This document shows positions 33,114-43,185 of a stretch of DNA of 64,000 nucleotides, one piece after another. The translations under genes were made by a program, and so were the position numbers. Numbering within the stretch: position 1 is the stretch's first letter; every line of letters starts with the position of its first letter. Source of the DNA: Undaria pinnatifida. Lineage: Eukaryota > Sar > Phaeophyceae > Laminariales > Alariaceae. Location of the stretch: NCBI GenBank assembly GCA_012845835.1, contig JABAKD010000004.1:1117501-1181500 (forward strand), in the 5' to 3' direction. The notes beneath the pieces were generated by a model that saw only the letters and a list, made by a program, of their open reading frames with translations, was not told the DNA's origin and made no database searches.

Positions 33114-34522
33114 AGCTGTATATCAGCTAGCTGTTGGGCGTGCGCAAGCTTGCTACAAGCTCCTATCATCCCGACTGTAACGGGGGCGTTGAGAGGGTTA
33201 ACCACACTATGGCCCAAAATGCTGGTTATATGGTCGTCAACGAGTGACAAGACGATTGGGATTTGTATCTGCCTCACGTCGAATTCGCTTACAACAATTC
33301 CGTCAGCGCGGCGACGGGTCTGACCATTAACGAGGTCCACATTGGCAGACTCCCACGTCTCCCCCTGACGGTTTTCGACCGCATTGGCGTCGTGGGACAC
33401 CAGAGTCTAGCCCGTGACCACCTGGCCTATTGCGACTTGGCCACCGACCGGCAAAAGCGCCCGAACGACATTGTCCGCGCACACCATGCCCTCACCGCTT
33501 CTCGTGTTAACCGCAGAAAATCCGCCCTCGCCAACGCGCTGCGTCCAGCACCTAACTTCCGCTACGGGTGGTTGAGCATGGGTGTACAACTCTGTCTCCA
33601 GCATCCGCCAGTGTGTGAAGGCGAACACCGACGCCAAGGTATTCAAGGCCAAACTCCCGCTTAACTGGACGGGCCCGTACAAGATCCTGGCAGTCGGTCC
33701 CTGCTCCACCGCCGAGATCCCGGACGGTTCGCCGCTTGGGAGCAACCTCCTTTATTTGGGACTCCCTTCCAAACTGCCTGTTCGGACGTTCGTCGGCGTG
33801 TGGCCATCGATTGCTGCAAACCCTGCGCCAACCCCCACGACAGGGGCAACATGCCCAAATACCAACCGGCGGGGCTGATGCAGTACGTGTTCAACATTTT
33901 TTTTCAAGAAGTCGCCGCCGTACCACGTCACTCAGGACGACGTTTTGACTCCCCTCCAACGGCTGGAGGTGGAGCAGATCACCGGTCATCAGCTGGTACG
34001 GGGGCGAGGTGGCGCAATCGCGGTGCTGTACAAGACGCACTGGGCGGGACCCTCTGAGCCTTCCTGGGAGAAGGAAATGGACCTCCATCTCTCCCGCCCC
34101 CACATCTTGCGTTATTGGGCTGGAACCCCGGACCAGCACCGCCAAACCAACCGCCTCTACCGCCGAATGCGGATCGGGGCGGCACAGCGCGAGCTCTCCC
34201 GCAACAACGGGGAACGTTTCCTAGCGCCGGGCTACGCTTGTGTTTCCCGCGCCGACTGGTTCCGTCGCTACCACGACACGGTACTTCCTAAGGAGCCCAC
34301 TTTTGGTACAAGGGAGACGATTGGTTATGGTGGCTTGGAAAAATCAGCGCGAGCACTACCGAGGACAAGGTATACCTGGCCCGATTTCTGGACGACCCGG
34401 GGCCGATTGAATTTCCTCTTCCCCCGGCGCGCTACACGACTTCGACGGGAGCCGTACGAGGCTCTTGGTGCCTGCAAATTCACATCGCCAGCGCGTTTCC
34501 TTTGGGGTCCAACGTAACGTAG
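33114..34522 (+). pseudogene. gypsy chromovirus 3' part: integrase end, chromodomain, C-terminal extension
   Basis: The sequence resumes the integrase at AVYQL with KLATSSYHPDCNGGVERVNH (catalytic Glu in GGVERVN). It continues LYLPHVEFAYNNSVSAATGL, then LPLNWTGPYKIL. A chromodomain-like block follows at 33960-34130 (VEQITGHQLVRG, LYKTHWAGPSEPSWEKEMDL). After a frameshift near 34310 it ends with a Trp-rich extension (WLWWLGKISASTTEDKVYL, RFLDDPGPIEFPLP) and a stop at 34520-34522. Several frameshifts and a TGA near 33244 make it a pseudogene. The chromodomain would normally target integration to chromatin. Confidence 0.8.
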
Positions 34523-34988
34523 ATTAATCTCAAGACGCGGCCGTGGCCAGTTGACTTTCAAGTCGCCACCGCTCCTCGATAGTTCTCCATTTCGTTCAGG
34601 TTATGAGGTTTGAGTCTTCGTCTTTGGATTTTTTGTGGTGTTCCGAGAGTCTTGGTCTGGTTTTGGGGCGGTTCTTTCCATTTTTCTTTTTCGTCCTGCC
34701 GAACCCCCTGCTCAGTCGGGCCAGGGTTCGAGTAAAACGCCGCTATCTGAGGCGCAGGGCTGTCGCTTTTTCGTCGTTATTCAATTTCGCCCTGCCGATG
34801 CCCTCCTCAGCCCAGAGCCGGGGGGCGATCAGGGTACCCTGTTCGGGCGTAACGTGGTACAGGGGTATGTACAGGCCTGTCTGTCGTCTTTTTTTTTTTG
34901 TCGTGTGTTGTATTTGTTCTACTACTTTGTTTTTTCGGCTAAAACTTTTCCCCCCTCATGGGGCTGAAGGTGCGGACACTTTCCATGC
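34523..34988 (+). other. gypsy 3' non-coding region
   Basis: T-rich sequence lies between the end of the chromovirus reading frame and the LINE fragment. No second copy of it was found in the window, so an LTR cannot be confirmed. Confidence 0.35.
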
Positions 34989-34989
34989 C

Positions 34990-35750
34990 TGGAAATCAAA
35001 GGCGGGGGGAAGGTGTCCTTCACAATCAATGCAGCCGGCCAGGTATACAAACAAACAATCGAGTTTGTGTACTTGGGCGGGGCTATCATCGCAGACAGAG
35101 ACCTTAGTATTAAAATAACGCGGCGTCTTCAGAGGGCCTGGGCGTGCTTCCAGCGGTACAAGATGGAAATCTATGATCGCCCGGGTGTGCGCTTACGGTT
35201 GGAGGTGCGGTTGCTGAAAGCTGAGGTGGTCGAGACGCTTCTTCACGATTGCATGACGTGGAGCCCGAAGAAGCCTGACTATGACAGGCTACGACAGGTT
35301 CACCACTCCATGCTCCTCCGATGCCTTGGATGGCGGAAACGGAAGCGCGACGACCACACCCTATCGTACCCTGACGCGCTTGCCAAGACAGCTTCCGAGA
35401 GCATAGATGCGATAGTGCGCAAACGGAGGACATTGTTTGCGGGATTCGTAGCACGTATGGGGGAGGAGCGTCTTCCACAGAGGGTGATGTTTGGGGAGCT
35501 TGTTGGGGGTAAGGGCTACTCAGGGGGGCAAGAGAAAGACTGGAAGGCTCATCTGAAGGAGGATGTGTCGGACTTCGGAATGAAATTCGAAGGGTGGTGA
35601 AAGGCTGCTCAGAAGGCTGGCAGGTTGTTTCGACGAGTAGAGGAGGGAGCCGAGTTGTTCATGCGGAATTGGCATGAAACGGAGAGGCGCAAAGCCGCAG
35701 AGCGACGCGCAAAGGCTGCGGCAGCGCCATCCACCGTCGACATCTCTAAG
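34990..35750 (+). pseudogene. LINE (non-LTR) reverse transcriptase C-terminal fragment
   Basis: The frame from about 34990 reads IEFVYLGGAIIADRDLS, RRLQRAWACFQRYK, LLKAEVVETLLHDC, LRQVHHSMLLRCLGWRKRKR and TLFAGFVARMGEERLPQRVM. This matches, from memory, the conserved region downstream of the reverse transcriptase core in endonuclease-type LINEs. A TGA at 35598-35600 interrupts the same frame, which continues AGRLFRRVEEGAELFMRNWH to a G-rich tract. The catalytic reverse transcriptase core is absent, so this is a 5'-truncated copy, as is usual for LINEs. Confidence 0.75.
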
Positions 35751-36370
35751 CAGCCAGGGGGGGGGGGAAGGGGGGGGAGGGGGGGAGGGGGGAAGGGGGG
35801 AAGGGGGGGGGAGGGGAAGGGGGGACGTCATGCCCAAGAGACTAAAGCCTGGGTTTGGCCATCATCGTCTTGAAAGTTGTGGGCCTTCCAATGGCCGCGA
35901 CAAGATAGCGTAAGACTGCCCTAACTTCTTCGCCATGTTGCGTTCTCTCCCCAGTGCCGTTTGTTTGATGGTGCACTTGATACCCTCTATGAGCCCAATG
36001 CCGTCTTTAGTCAGTTCCTAGGGTCTGCTAGTATGACCTTTTTTTCTCTTTTCCTTTCCTTGTTTCCTCTTGTTGTCTCGCCTTTCCTTGCTTTTCTTGT
36101 CTTTTATTTTTCTTTCTTTTCCTTTTTCGTTTTCTTTGTTCGCTTTCTTCTCTTTTCTTTCCTTTCCTTTCTTTTCTTATTATTTGTTCTTTGTTTCCTT
36201 TTTCCAAAACAAAATTGACTTGGGTCTGTCGTGCGTATGCGTAATGATAGATACTACGTGTAATATATACGTGGTAGTCTTTCTTGGGTGGCAAGCGGTA
36301 TAGTCGGTTCTTCCAGGCGCGAGTAATGAGACGTATGCACCAGGTATAGACCTGGCACATCGTAGACTGA
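35751..36370. other. G-rich then C/T-rich low-complexity sequence
   Basis: A G/A-rich tract at 35758-35824 is followed by a (TTTTC)-like pyrimidine tract at 36037-36200. No gene was seen. Confidence 0.5.
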
Positions 36371-36559
36371 TTCCCGATTTCACTTTTATATGTTTCTGGT
36401 GGAAGCATGAATTGCATCAGATGTGATATATGCGTGTACCACCTTGGGTTGTTCGTGTTTTCCCCCTAGGGTATTCCTCAGCTCCAGAGTGACTGAAGTC
36501 TGTCCTGTGACCACGGACTTGATTATGCGAGTTGATGTGAGAACGACAACAACAACAAT
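36371..36559 (+). mobile_element. SINE-like family R1 copy, short (AAC)n tail
   Basis: The body is the same as at 18.7 kb (TCACTTTTATATGTTTCTGG to GAGTTGATGTGAGAAC-type end). It ends in only four or five AAC units, and the tail length differs between copies. Confidence 0.65.
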
Positions 36560-37270
36560 CTCGGGTATTTGTCATTTCTTCGTCTAACCCCCCGCCATGC
36601 CGATGGCCTGCAGAAGTTCTTTTCGCTTGACTTCTCCCTTGTGCTAACGCCTATGTTCCCCTCCATATCGACGAGAGCTCGGCTCGCCATAGTGCCTTTT
36701 CTGTGGTTGGTCTGCCGTAGAGCCTTTCCTGCCCCCCCCCCGCCACACCGGCGGTATGCGGCAGGTTCTACAGCCTTTTCTGTCCCCCCCCCGCCACACC
36801 GGCGGTACGCGGCAGATTTTTGATGGGTGGCTTTTGCCTTGTTGTAGGGTCTACGTTTCCTTCAACTGCTTTTCTTTGCGTGTTCCTGGCTCCATTGCCA
36901 GGCCGTTAGCGGTGTGGGGGTGGGTTTTAAGGAGCCGCACCTTCGACTCATGGTCTAGTTCGTAGAACCGGAGTTTCCCCGAATCTCCCGTATTCCTGCA
37001 TATGCGGCTCATCAGGGTGGGCTAGTGTTAAGATACGGAATCGAAAGGCCTGTGAATGATCGGTATTGAGATAATTTGGATGGGTTCCGTATGATACGGT
37101 TGGTGGTTTATATTCGGGATTGTCAGGAAATAGATCGGAGGCACGTGCCCCGGATCTCAGAAGCCATTCGGGGCTCTGGTGGGATCGAATAAAGCTACGT
37201 CTCTGCGAAGGCTAAGAAAGTGAGTACTCTCCGAGGACCTGCTCAATTGAGTCTCCGCCCAATTTTCCTA

Positions 37271-37562
37271 AAAAATGGCGTCGTCGACAGACCATGGGCT
37301 TTTTGGGGTCGTGGGTTCGAGTCCCCTATCCACCGTAATAAACTTTTTCAGACTTTCCCCACGTCGAACTTGAAAAATACTCTCTCCGGTATACCCAGGG
37401 AATGAAACCGCTTGGATATTGACAGGTCCGCCCGTATATCCGGCCGACCTGGTATCCCGCCGTTTCAGGGGGGGAGAGTGTCATGAGACTAAGTTTGGGT
37501 AAGCTGTTGGTTGACCTTTTGCAAGCGGTCAAACGAATTAATACCCCACTAATTCCTTAACA
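37271..37562 (+). mobile_element. TRIM-like element T1 (short LTR retroelement relic)
   Basis: The internal part starts at a TGGCGTCGTCGACAGACC primer-binding-site-like stretch (37276-37293) and contains GTGGGTTCGAGTCCC. It ends in a polypurine tract (CAGGGGGGGGAGAG) directly before an 84-bp TG...CA terminal segment (37479-37562). A second copy at 39945-40284 has the same order and the same 84-bp segment length. The B-box-like GGTTCGAGTCC leaves a tRNA-derived SINE as the alternative. Confidence 0.55.
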
Positions 37563-37579
37563 ACATATATAGTACTTGA

Positions 37580-37755
37580 AGTAGTTACTAGTAGTATAGT
37601 AGTATTTAGGCGTATTGGGCGGAGTCACAGAGTGTCCCCTGGAGGTCTGCCAATTGAGCAGGTCCTCAGTAGTTACTAGTAGTATTGTAGTATTTAGGCG
37701 TATTGGGCGGAGTGACAGAGTGTCCCCTGCAGGTCTGCCAATTGAGCAGGTCCTC
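37580..37755 (+). repeat. 88-bp tandem duplication
   Basis: Two copies run AGTAGTTACTAGTAGTAT, TTAGGCGTATTGGGCGGAGT, AGAGTGTCCCCTG and CAATTGAGCAGGTCCTC. The second runs straight into the right fold-back arm. Confidence 0.8.
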
Positions 37756-38344
37756 GGAGAGTACTCACTTTCTTAGCCTTCGCAGCGAGACGTAGCTTTA
37801 TTCGATTCCACCAGAGCCCCGGATGGCTTCTGAGATCCGGGGCACGTGCCTCCGATCTATTTCTTGACTATCCCGAATATAAAACACCAACCGTATCATA
37901 CGAAACCCATCCATATTATCTCAATACCGATCATTTACAGGCCTTTCGAGTCCGTATCTTAACACTAGCCCACCCTGATGAGCCGCATATGCAGAAATAC
38001 GGGAGATTCGGGGAAACTCCGGTTCTACGAACTAGACCACGAGTCGAAGATGCGGCTCCTTAAAACCCACTCCCACACCGCTAACGGTCTGTCTATGGAG
38101 CCAGGAACACGCGAAGAAAAGCAGTTGAAGGACACACAGACCCTACAACAAGGAAAACGCCACCCATCAAAAACTTGCCGCGTACCGCCGGTGTGGCGGG
38201 GGGGGGACAGAAAAGGCTGTAGAACCTGCCGCATACCGCCGGTGTGGCGGGGGGGGGGCAGGAAAGGCTTTACGGCTCGTCAACCTTCTCCCGCTCGTCT
38301 TCGGCCTCGAGCACGGACCACAGCGAGGTGGCCGTGGTAGCAGG

Positions 38345-38706
38345 CGAGAGGTGTCAAGAGCTATGGCAGGAGGAGCATCTGGGCCTGAGGCTTTCACCCT
38401 ACTTTTGCGTCTGCTGATGACGCACTTCGACGGGGTTGACACGGAGGAGGGCTACACTAAGTTGCATATTTTTGTTACGGCACGCCTTTTTCTGATTTCA
38501 GTCCCGAGCTTCGCGTACTTGTGTCGACCGCTACGGGGAGTGAGCGTGTTTTGTCTTTGGGGACGGGCGTGGTGTTGAAGGTGGTTCGGGTGGCGGCGAA
38601 TGAGCAATTTCCGGCTCTCATGCCTGCGCTGTACCCTGGGTCGAAGGCAACGGACCCGCGGCCATACGCCTCGTTGGATGCTATATGGCGGGCTTTTAGT
38701 GACTAA
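38345..38706 (+). pseudogene. possible LINE ORF fragment
   Basis: Two frames separated by a frameshift near 38500 read GGASGPEAFTLLLRLLMTHF with YTKLHIFVTARL, and STATGSERVLSLGTG with FPALMPALYPG. The composition and the GPEA...LL...F pattern resemble the start of LINE reverse transcriptase ORFs in stramenopiles. The call is tentative. Confidence 0.3.
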
Positions 38707-38916
38707 GCGCATAATAAGACACCTGCCGTCAACGGCGAAACTTTTTTTTTCTCTGCCTGTTTCTTCGACGGGAGCTCGATTATCCGCCCCGTCGGGGGCC
38801 GGCCCGCCGATCATAGGCGCGGCCAGGGCTGAGTGCCGTCCCAGTCGCTTTCGTGGCAGACGGAATCGAGCTATCATCCTACTGTCATGCCCATCGATGA
38901 TTCATCTGACCCTTAG

Positions 38917-39294
38917 TCCGACCACACATCGAACTGCTGGCCACTAGAAGGACACCATTGTGCAGAAGTTTTCGCCGTTAATGCCTCGTTTAAGACAGAC
39001 GACCCTCCCGTTTGGAGCGGCCTCCTTTCACCTCGTGCTGACGGCCTCCGAGAAAACCGAGGGCTTTGCCTCAACTGCCACGAAGACAACCATTTCTTCA
39101 AGCATTGTAAGCATCGTTTCATTACTGCGAGTGGCTGCTTGAACCCTGAACTTGGCCAACTTGGCGACGATGACGCACACCGACGTTGGCAAACACGCAT
39201 GGTCTGTTACCGCGGAGACGACAATTTTTCTCGCCCGAACAACCACAAGAAAAATTGTCGCAATCTTTCAGGTCAATCGCGAGGGTACCACTAG
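38917..39294 (+). pseudogene. retroelement ORF with CCHC zinc knuckle
   Basis: An open frame of 125 codons has no ATG at its start. It contains the knuckle CLNCHEDNHFFKHC (CX2CX4HX4C) followed by KHRFITASGCLNPELGQLGD and HRRWQTRMVCYRGDD. This arrangement resembles the nucleic-acid-binding ORF1/gag-like protein of stramenopile LINEs. No start codon lies upstream before a stop at 38914, so it is a fragment. Confidence 0.5.
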
Positions 39295-39944
39295 GACCAG
39301 GGCCAGGTGAACGGTCACAACGATACCACATACACGTCGGATCACCATGGGGTATTCCGCGCTCGCCAGCCTATTCTGCCCCGCACCTGCTCCTCGAATG
39401 CGCTTTGGAGCCACCCATAACCCGGGAGGAAATACTCACGCTCGCCAGCCTGGCACATTCCGTACTGGCAATCGACAGCTCGACGGCGGTACGGCGCCGT
39501 CGATAACACTGTCGGGGACACATATTTTTCTTTCAGAAGATGCTCGTGTTCCTGTTGCTAGCCTGTCCAATAACGCAGCCCAGATTGTCTCTGTCAAGAG
39601 CCCACGGGCTCCTACGCCGTCTGCGGACGATTCTCGCGGCGTAGTACCGGCGGTGAAAACTAGCGCTTCGAACGCGGTTCCCCCCAGCCCGGGATTTTTT
39701 TTCGACGGCGAGAACGCGCTCTTCCAGCGACGTTCCCCTCGGTCATGGTCTGAGTTCGGCGACGGGAACCGCGCTTCCAGCGCCGTTTCCCTCAGCAGCG
39801 GAATAAACTCGACAATGGGGGTGCGCGCTCCAAACGCCGCCCCCATCAACCATGGCACGGGAGCCTGCACTTCGCGCGTTCCCCCCCAGGCACGCGTCGC
39901 GCAGCAATATAGCTGCGGTGACGGCGTGTCGCCTTTTTTTTGTA
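39295..39944. other. low-complexity coding-like sequence, unassigned
   Basis: A Ser/Ala/Pro/Arg-rich frame runs to 40012 without domains. It may be the tail of the zinc-knuckle ORF after a frameshift. Confidence 0.25.
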
Positions 39945-40284
39945 TTGACAGGTCCGCCCGTATATCCGGCCGACCTGGTATCCCGCCGTTTCAGGGGGGG
40001 AGAGTGTTATAAGGCTTAGTTTGGGTAAGCTATAGGGTAACCTTTTGCAGGTGATCAAACGGACTAATGCCCCTCGAATTCCTTAACAAATGGCGTCGTC
40101 GACAGATCAAGGGTTTTTTGGGTCGTGGGTTCAAATCCCACCATCAACAATAATAAACTTTTTCAGACTTCTCCCAAGTCTAACTTGAAAAAAACTCTCC
40201 TCCACGGTATCCCCAGGAAATGAAACCGCTTGGATATTGACAGGTCCGCCCGTATACCCGGCCGACTTGCTATCCCACCGTTTC
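39945..40284 (+). mobile_element. TRIM-like element T2, interrupted by copia LTR
   Basis: The order is partial internal segment, polypurine tract (TCAGGGGGGGAGAG), 84-bp terminal segment (40005-40088, TGTTATAAGG...CCTTAACA), TGGCGTCGTCGACAGATC, GTGGGTTCAAATCCCAC, then internal sequence. The internal sequence stops at GTTTC, where T1 has its polypurine tract. There the copia LTR at 40285 begins. The arrangement implies a tandem LTR-internal array, as produced by recombination between LTRs. Confidence 0.55.
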
Positions 40285-40712
40285 TGTTCGTGATTGCGGC
40301 CGTGTGTATCGACTGAGTTGCGGTAGAACATCTGATTTGATTATTTGAATAGCGGAACTGCCGATTCGAGGTTGCCGAACTAGCACATAGGAATACTCTT
40401 TGTGGTGCTGGGGTAGTTCGGTAGATTGTACACACCTGAGGGTATACATTGGACCGTAGGAGTATGTATGGTACATCGGACAGTTGTCAGGTAGAATACT
40501 TCCACATTTTTTGCTAGACGTCGGATTAACGGCTTATTGCCGTGATCGGTACGTTGCATCGGTCCGATTGTGTGCATCTTTCCGAAGTGGCGAGGGAGCT
40601 CGCAGCCTTTGTGCTCGCCCCACTCGGTCCCTCCACTTCCCGACCTGTCTCTCCAGACCAAGGTCTCATTAATACAATATCTCTTTCTCCAGAAGTCACG
40701 GATTTACCAACA
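40285..40712 (+). repeat. 5' LTR of the copia element
   Basis: 428 bp, direct repeat of 46314-46743. It is followed by the palindrome CGCTATAGCG. A tRNA primer-binding site could not be recognised. Confidence 0.9.
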
Positions 40713-40800
40713 CGCTATAGCGCATCAGTCGGCTGCTGCCTCGTCCCCATGGACTTGCTCGACTGGTCTGTCGAGGAAGGCTTGATCACCCTGCCTCATC

Positions 40801-42848
40801 ATGGCTAAACTGGGGAACGAGAATACCGCGGTCAACCCATCTCAGGGTCGATCGCAGGAGGTTGGTGAGAGGATGGGTTCCTTAGAGACACAGTTGTCTG
40901 AGCTTGCGACTCTAGTGTCATCTCAGCAAGATCTACTTAAGACGCTCGTTGAGATGCAGCAAGGAAAGAAAGTGGAATCCTCTGGTTCTGAGCGTGTTGC
41001 ACCTAGAGACACCAGACTAGAGGCTGGTGCGCACCAATCGGGTGCCACCGGCGGGGCCGCGGGAAGTACGGCGGCGATGCTCAAGGCTTTGGCGTGTCCA
41101 GCATGCGGATTGGGAGTAGGAGTGTTAACTCAGGCTTGAACCCCCATGTATCTGCTGAAAATCGTTCCTCTATTCCTGCAGTAAACTTTGGTTTGACTCA
41201 CGGGACTGTCGGTAGGGCTGCTGTAGGTAGCCAGTCCGCTGTTCCGCCCGCTCCTTCTCTGTCGAGTGAGTGGTGGGAAAACGTCGCCAGTGGAAACACA
41301 CTGATTCCTGGGGCTGACATTACTGACACAGGAGAGAAGTTGGGTAGGGGTCCTTTTGAAGTTCCCAAAGCTCCTGTTTTTGACGGCAGCGACGTGTCGT
41401 ACCCCTCATAGTCGCAGAATTTTCTGCTGAGTGCCCGTCACAACATCCTGAATGAGGTGCCGGTCGCCCCCGTGGCGTATCAGGTTATCCTCGAGCCTGG
41501 TATAGGTCAGTTTCATGACTTCGAGCCCCGCCGAGTGCATATTCGTATAAATTCGTTGGTACTTTTTCTTGTGCACAAATTGACTTGCGGAAAGCGCGAG
41601 AGCGTGAGTTAGCAATACATTTGATGAAAAATCAACGAGCAGTCGGATTGCTGAACCCTATGCGCGATAAGAATTGAAGGCAAGAACCGGGGGGGAGAAG
41701 GGACGACACCTGTGACCACGGCTCGTCTTCCAGAAGCTGGAAAGTAAAAGTGTGCGAGAAAAAATGAGGCGTTTGCTTCCGAGATTAAGATTCCGATTGC
41801 AGACATTGGTTTTGACTTGACCCCCTGGGTAGAGAAGGGTTTCAATGTGGGCGTGATTCGTCAGGCGGGGATGGCTTGGTGGTGTCTGTTCGACTGCTTG
41901 AAGAAGGATAGTCTGAAAACCATGGCTAGGCACGCTGGTTCCCCCAGCAAGGCGTTTCGTGTGCTAAAGGATAATTTTCTGCCGTTGAGCCAGAGTCAGA
42001 TTCGTGTGCAGGAGGAGAAACTGAAGTCATTGCGCATGCGTTCGAACAAAAATCCCGCAACCTTCTTTGCATCCATGAGAAAGAAGCTTGGTGGCCTGCA
42101 AATGCTTGAAGTCAAGAAAGGTGACAGGGAGGTGTGCAATCTGATGCTTGAAGGGCTGTCGCACGAGTACAAGACTTTGCGTGAGACTCTTGTGGTGTTC
42201 TGTCCGAATGAACCATCGCTCATGGAGACTAAAGTGCATGGACGTTACCTAGACTTGCAGGAACAGGTGGTTGTAGCTCTGGTGTCTACGACTGAGAGGA
42301 AGAGTAGCAAGAAACACAACAACAAGCCGAAGTCTAACTCCGAGTCTGATTCGTCCAAGAAAAAGGCTTTTCAGGGGAAGTGTTTCAAGTGTGGGGAGAA
42401 GGGCCACTTGAGGAAGGTCTGCCTGGCTCGCATCATCGCTCGTCCCACACAGACTGGGAAATCCGAGGCCGACGAGGATGAGAGCGGTGAGAAGTCTGAC
42501 GTTTCTTATTTGGAGTGTCTGCTTGCACGCCGGAATGATGTGATTGTGCAGGCATGTGAAGAGTTGGGCAGTATGATGCACGATCTTTCTGGTTTGAAGT
42601 GTTTACCAACATCACGAGATGATCTGATTTTGAGCGCTGTCAACAAGGATATGATTGTGAACGCGGTTAACAAGTCTAAGTATTTCGAGGATTGGTATGC
42701 GGACGCGGGCACTGCCTTTCACATGACATATTCTCTCGCTTGCATGAAGGATTTGAAGCCTTGCCAGGAGAACTTTAACGGGATTGGTGGCGTGTCTTTG
42801 CGAGGTAGAATTCTCTGGAACACTGGAGTTGGTGTTTGTGACTGCTGA
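40801..42848 (+). pseudogene. copia gag (and start of protease), SINE-interrupted
   Basis: The start MAKLGNENTAVNP at 40801 is followed by a coiled-coil-like stretch (MGSLETQLSELATLVSSQQD). A frameshift near 41100 follows, and a TAG stop at 41408-41410 (SDVSYPS). The SINE splits the frame at ILNE. The gag core resumes AFASEIKIPIADIG, IRVQEEKLKSLRMRSNKNPA and CNLMLEGLSHEYKTLRETL, then the zinc knuckle CFKCGEKGHLRKVC (CX2CX4HX4C). The protease active site is WYADAGTAFHMT. The frame ends at 42848 by a frameshift. Confidence 0.85.
41458..41762 (+). mobile_element. tRNA-derived SINE S1 inserted in copia gag
   Basis: 305 bp are flanked by the 7-bp target duplication AATGAGG (41451-41457 and 41763-41769). 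Removing it restores the gag frame across the junction (ILNE to AFASE). The head is TGCCGGTCGCCCCCGTGGCG with A-box-like TGGCGTATCAGG and B-box-like CTTCGAGCCCC. The tail is short and A-rich. It is the youngest event in this nest. Confidence 0.85.
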
Positions 42849-43185
42849 CAGCGAGTTTTCAGTAGAGCTGAAGAACGTGTTGTACTCCCTCAACTTGGGA
42901 TACAGCCTATTTTCTCTAAGCGCAGAGTTTGATGGCGAGTCATGGAATGGTCTTGGTGGTCCTGATGGTGTTATGGCTGCTTTTCAAGGACAAGTCACTT
43001 TTCAGAACTTCGATGGCATGCTGATTGCGACTGCGTATCGTCTAGGAGGAGACTCTGTTGGTACGGTGTTGGCTGCCCTCACTCCTTCAAACCCCAAGCA
43101 TGAAACCACGATGGATGTGAGCGAGTCCATAAATTTTATGCTCATTCGCACAAGGGATTGCTTCGTACTACTGCAAAGCGACTAG
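42784..43185 (+). pseudogene. copia protease-integrase junction segment
   Basis: After a frameshift the frame continues LELVFVTADSEFSVELKNVL and NLGYSLFSLSAEF, typical of copia protease downstream sequence. It ends shortly after MLIRTRDC. Confidence 0.65.

Larger units (their letters stand above)
36712..38278. mobile_element. fold-back structure with about 540-bp inverted arms
   Basis: Arms 36712-37249 and 37739-38278 are inverted copies, about 93 percent alike by eye. Both contain the duplicated CCGCCACACCGGCGGTA block and CGGGAGATTCGGGGAAACTCC or its complement. Both also hold CACGTGCC flanked by CCGGATCTCAG, and GAGAGTACTCACTTTC. The 490-bp spacer holds a TRIM-like element and an 88-bp tandem repeat that includes 17 bp of the arm end. 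Arms carry no coding capacity. Confidence 0.7.

Noticed and set aside
40091-40145. tRNA gene at the GTGGGTTCAAATCCCAC T-arm
   Set aside because: The T-arm is perfect, but no acceptor stem or anticodon arm can be formed around it.
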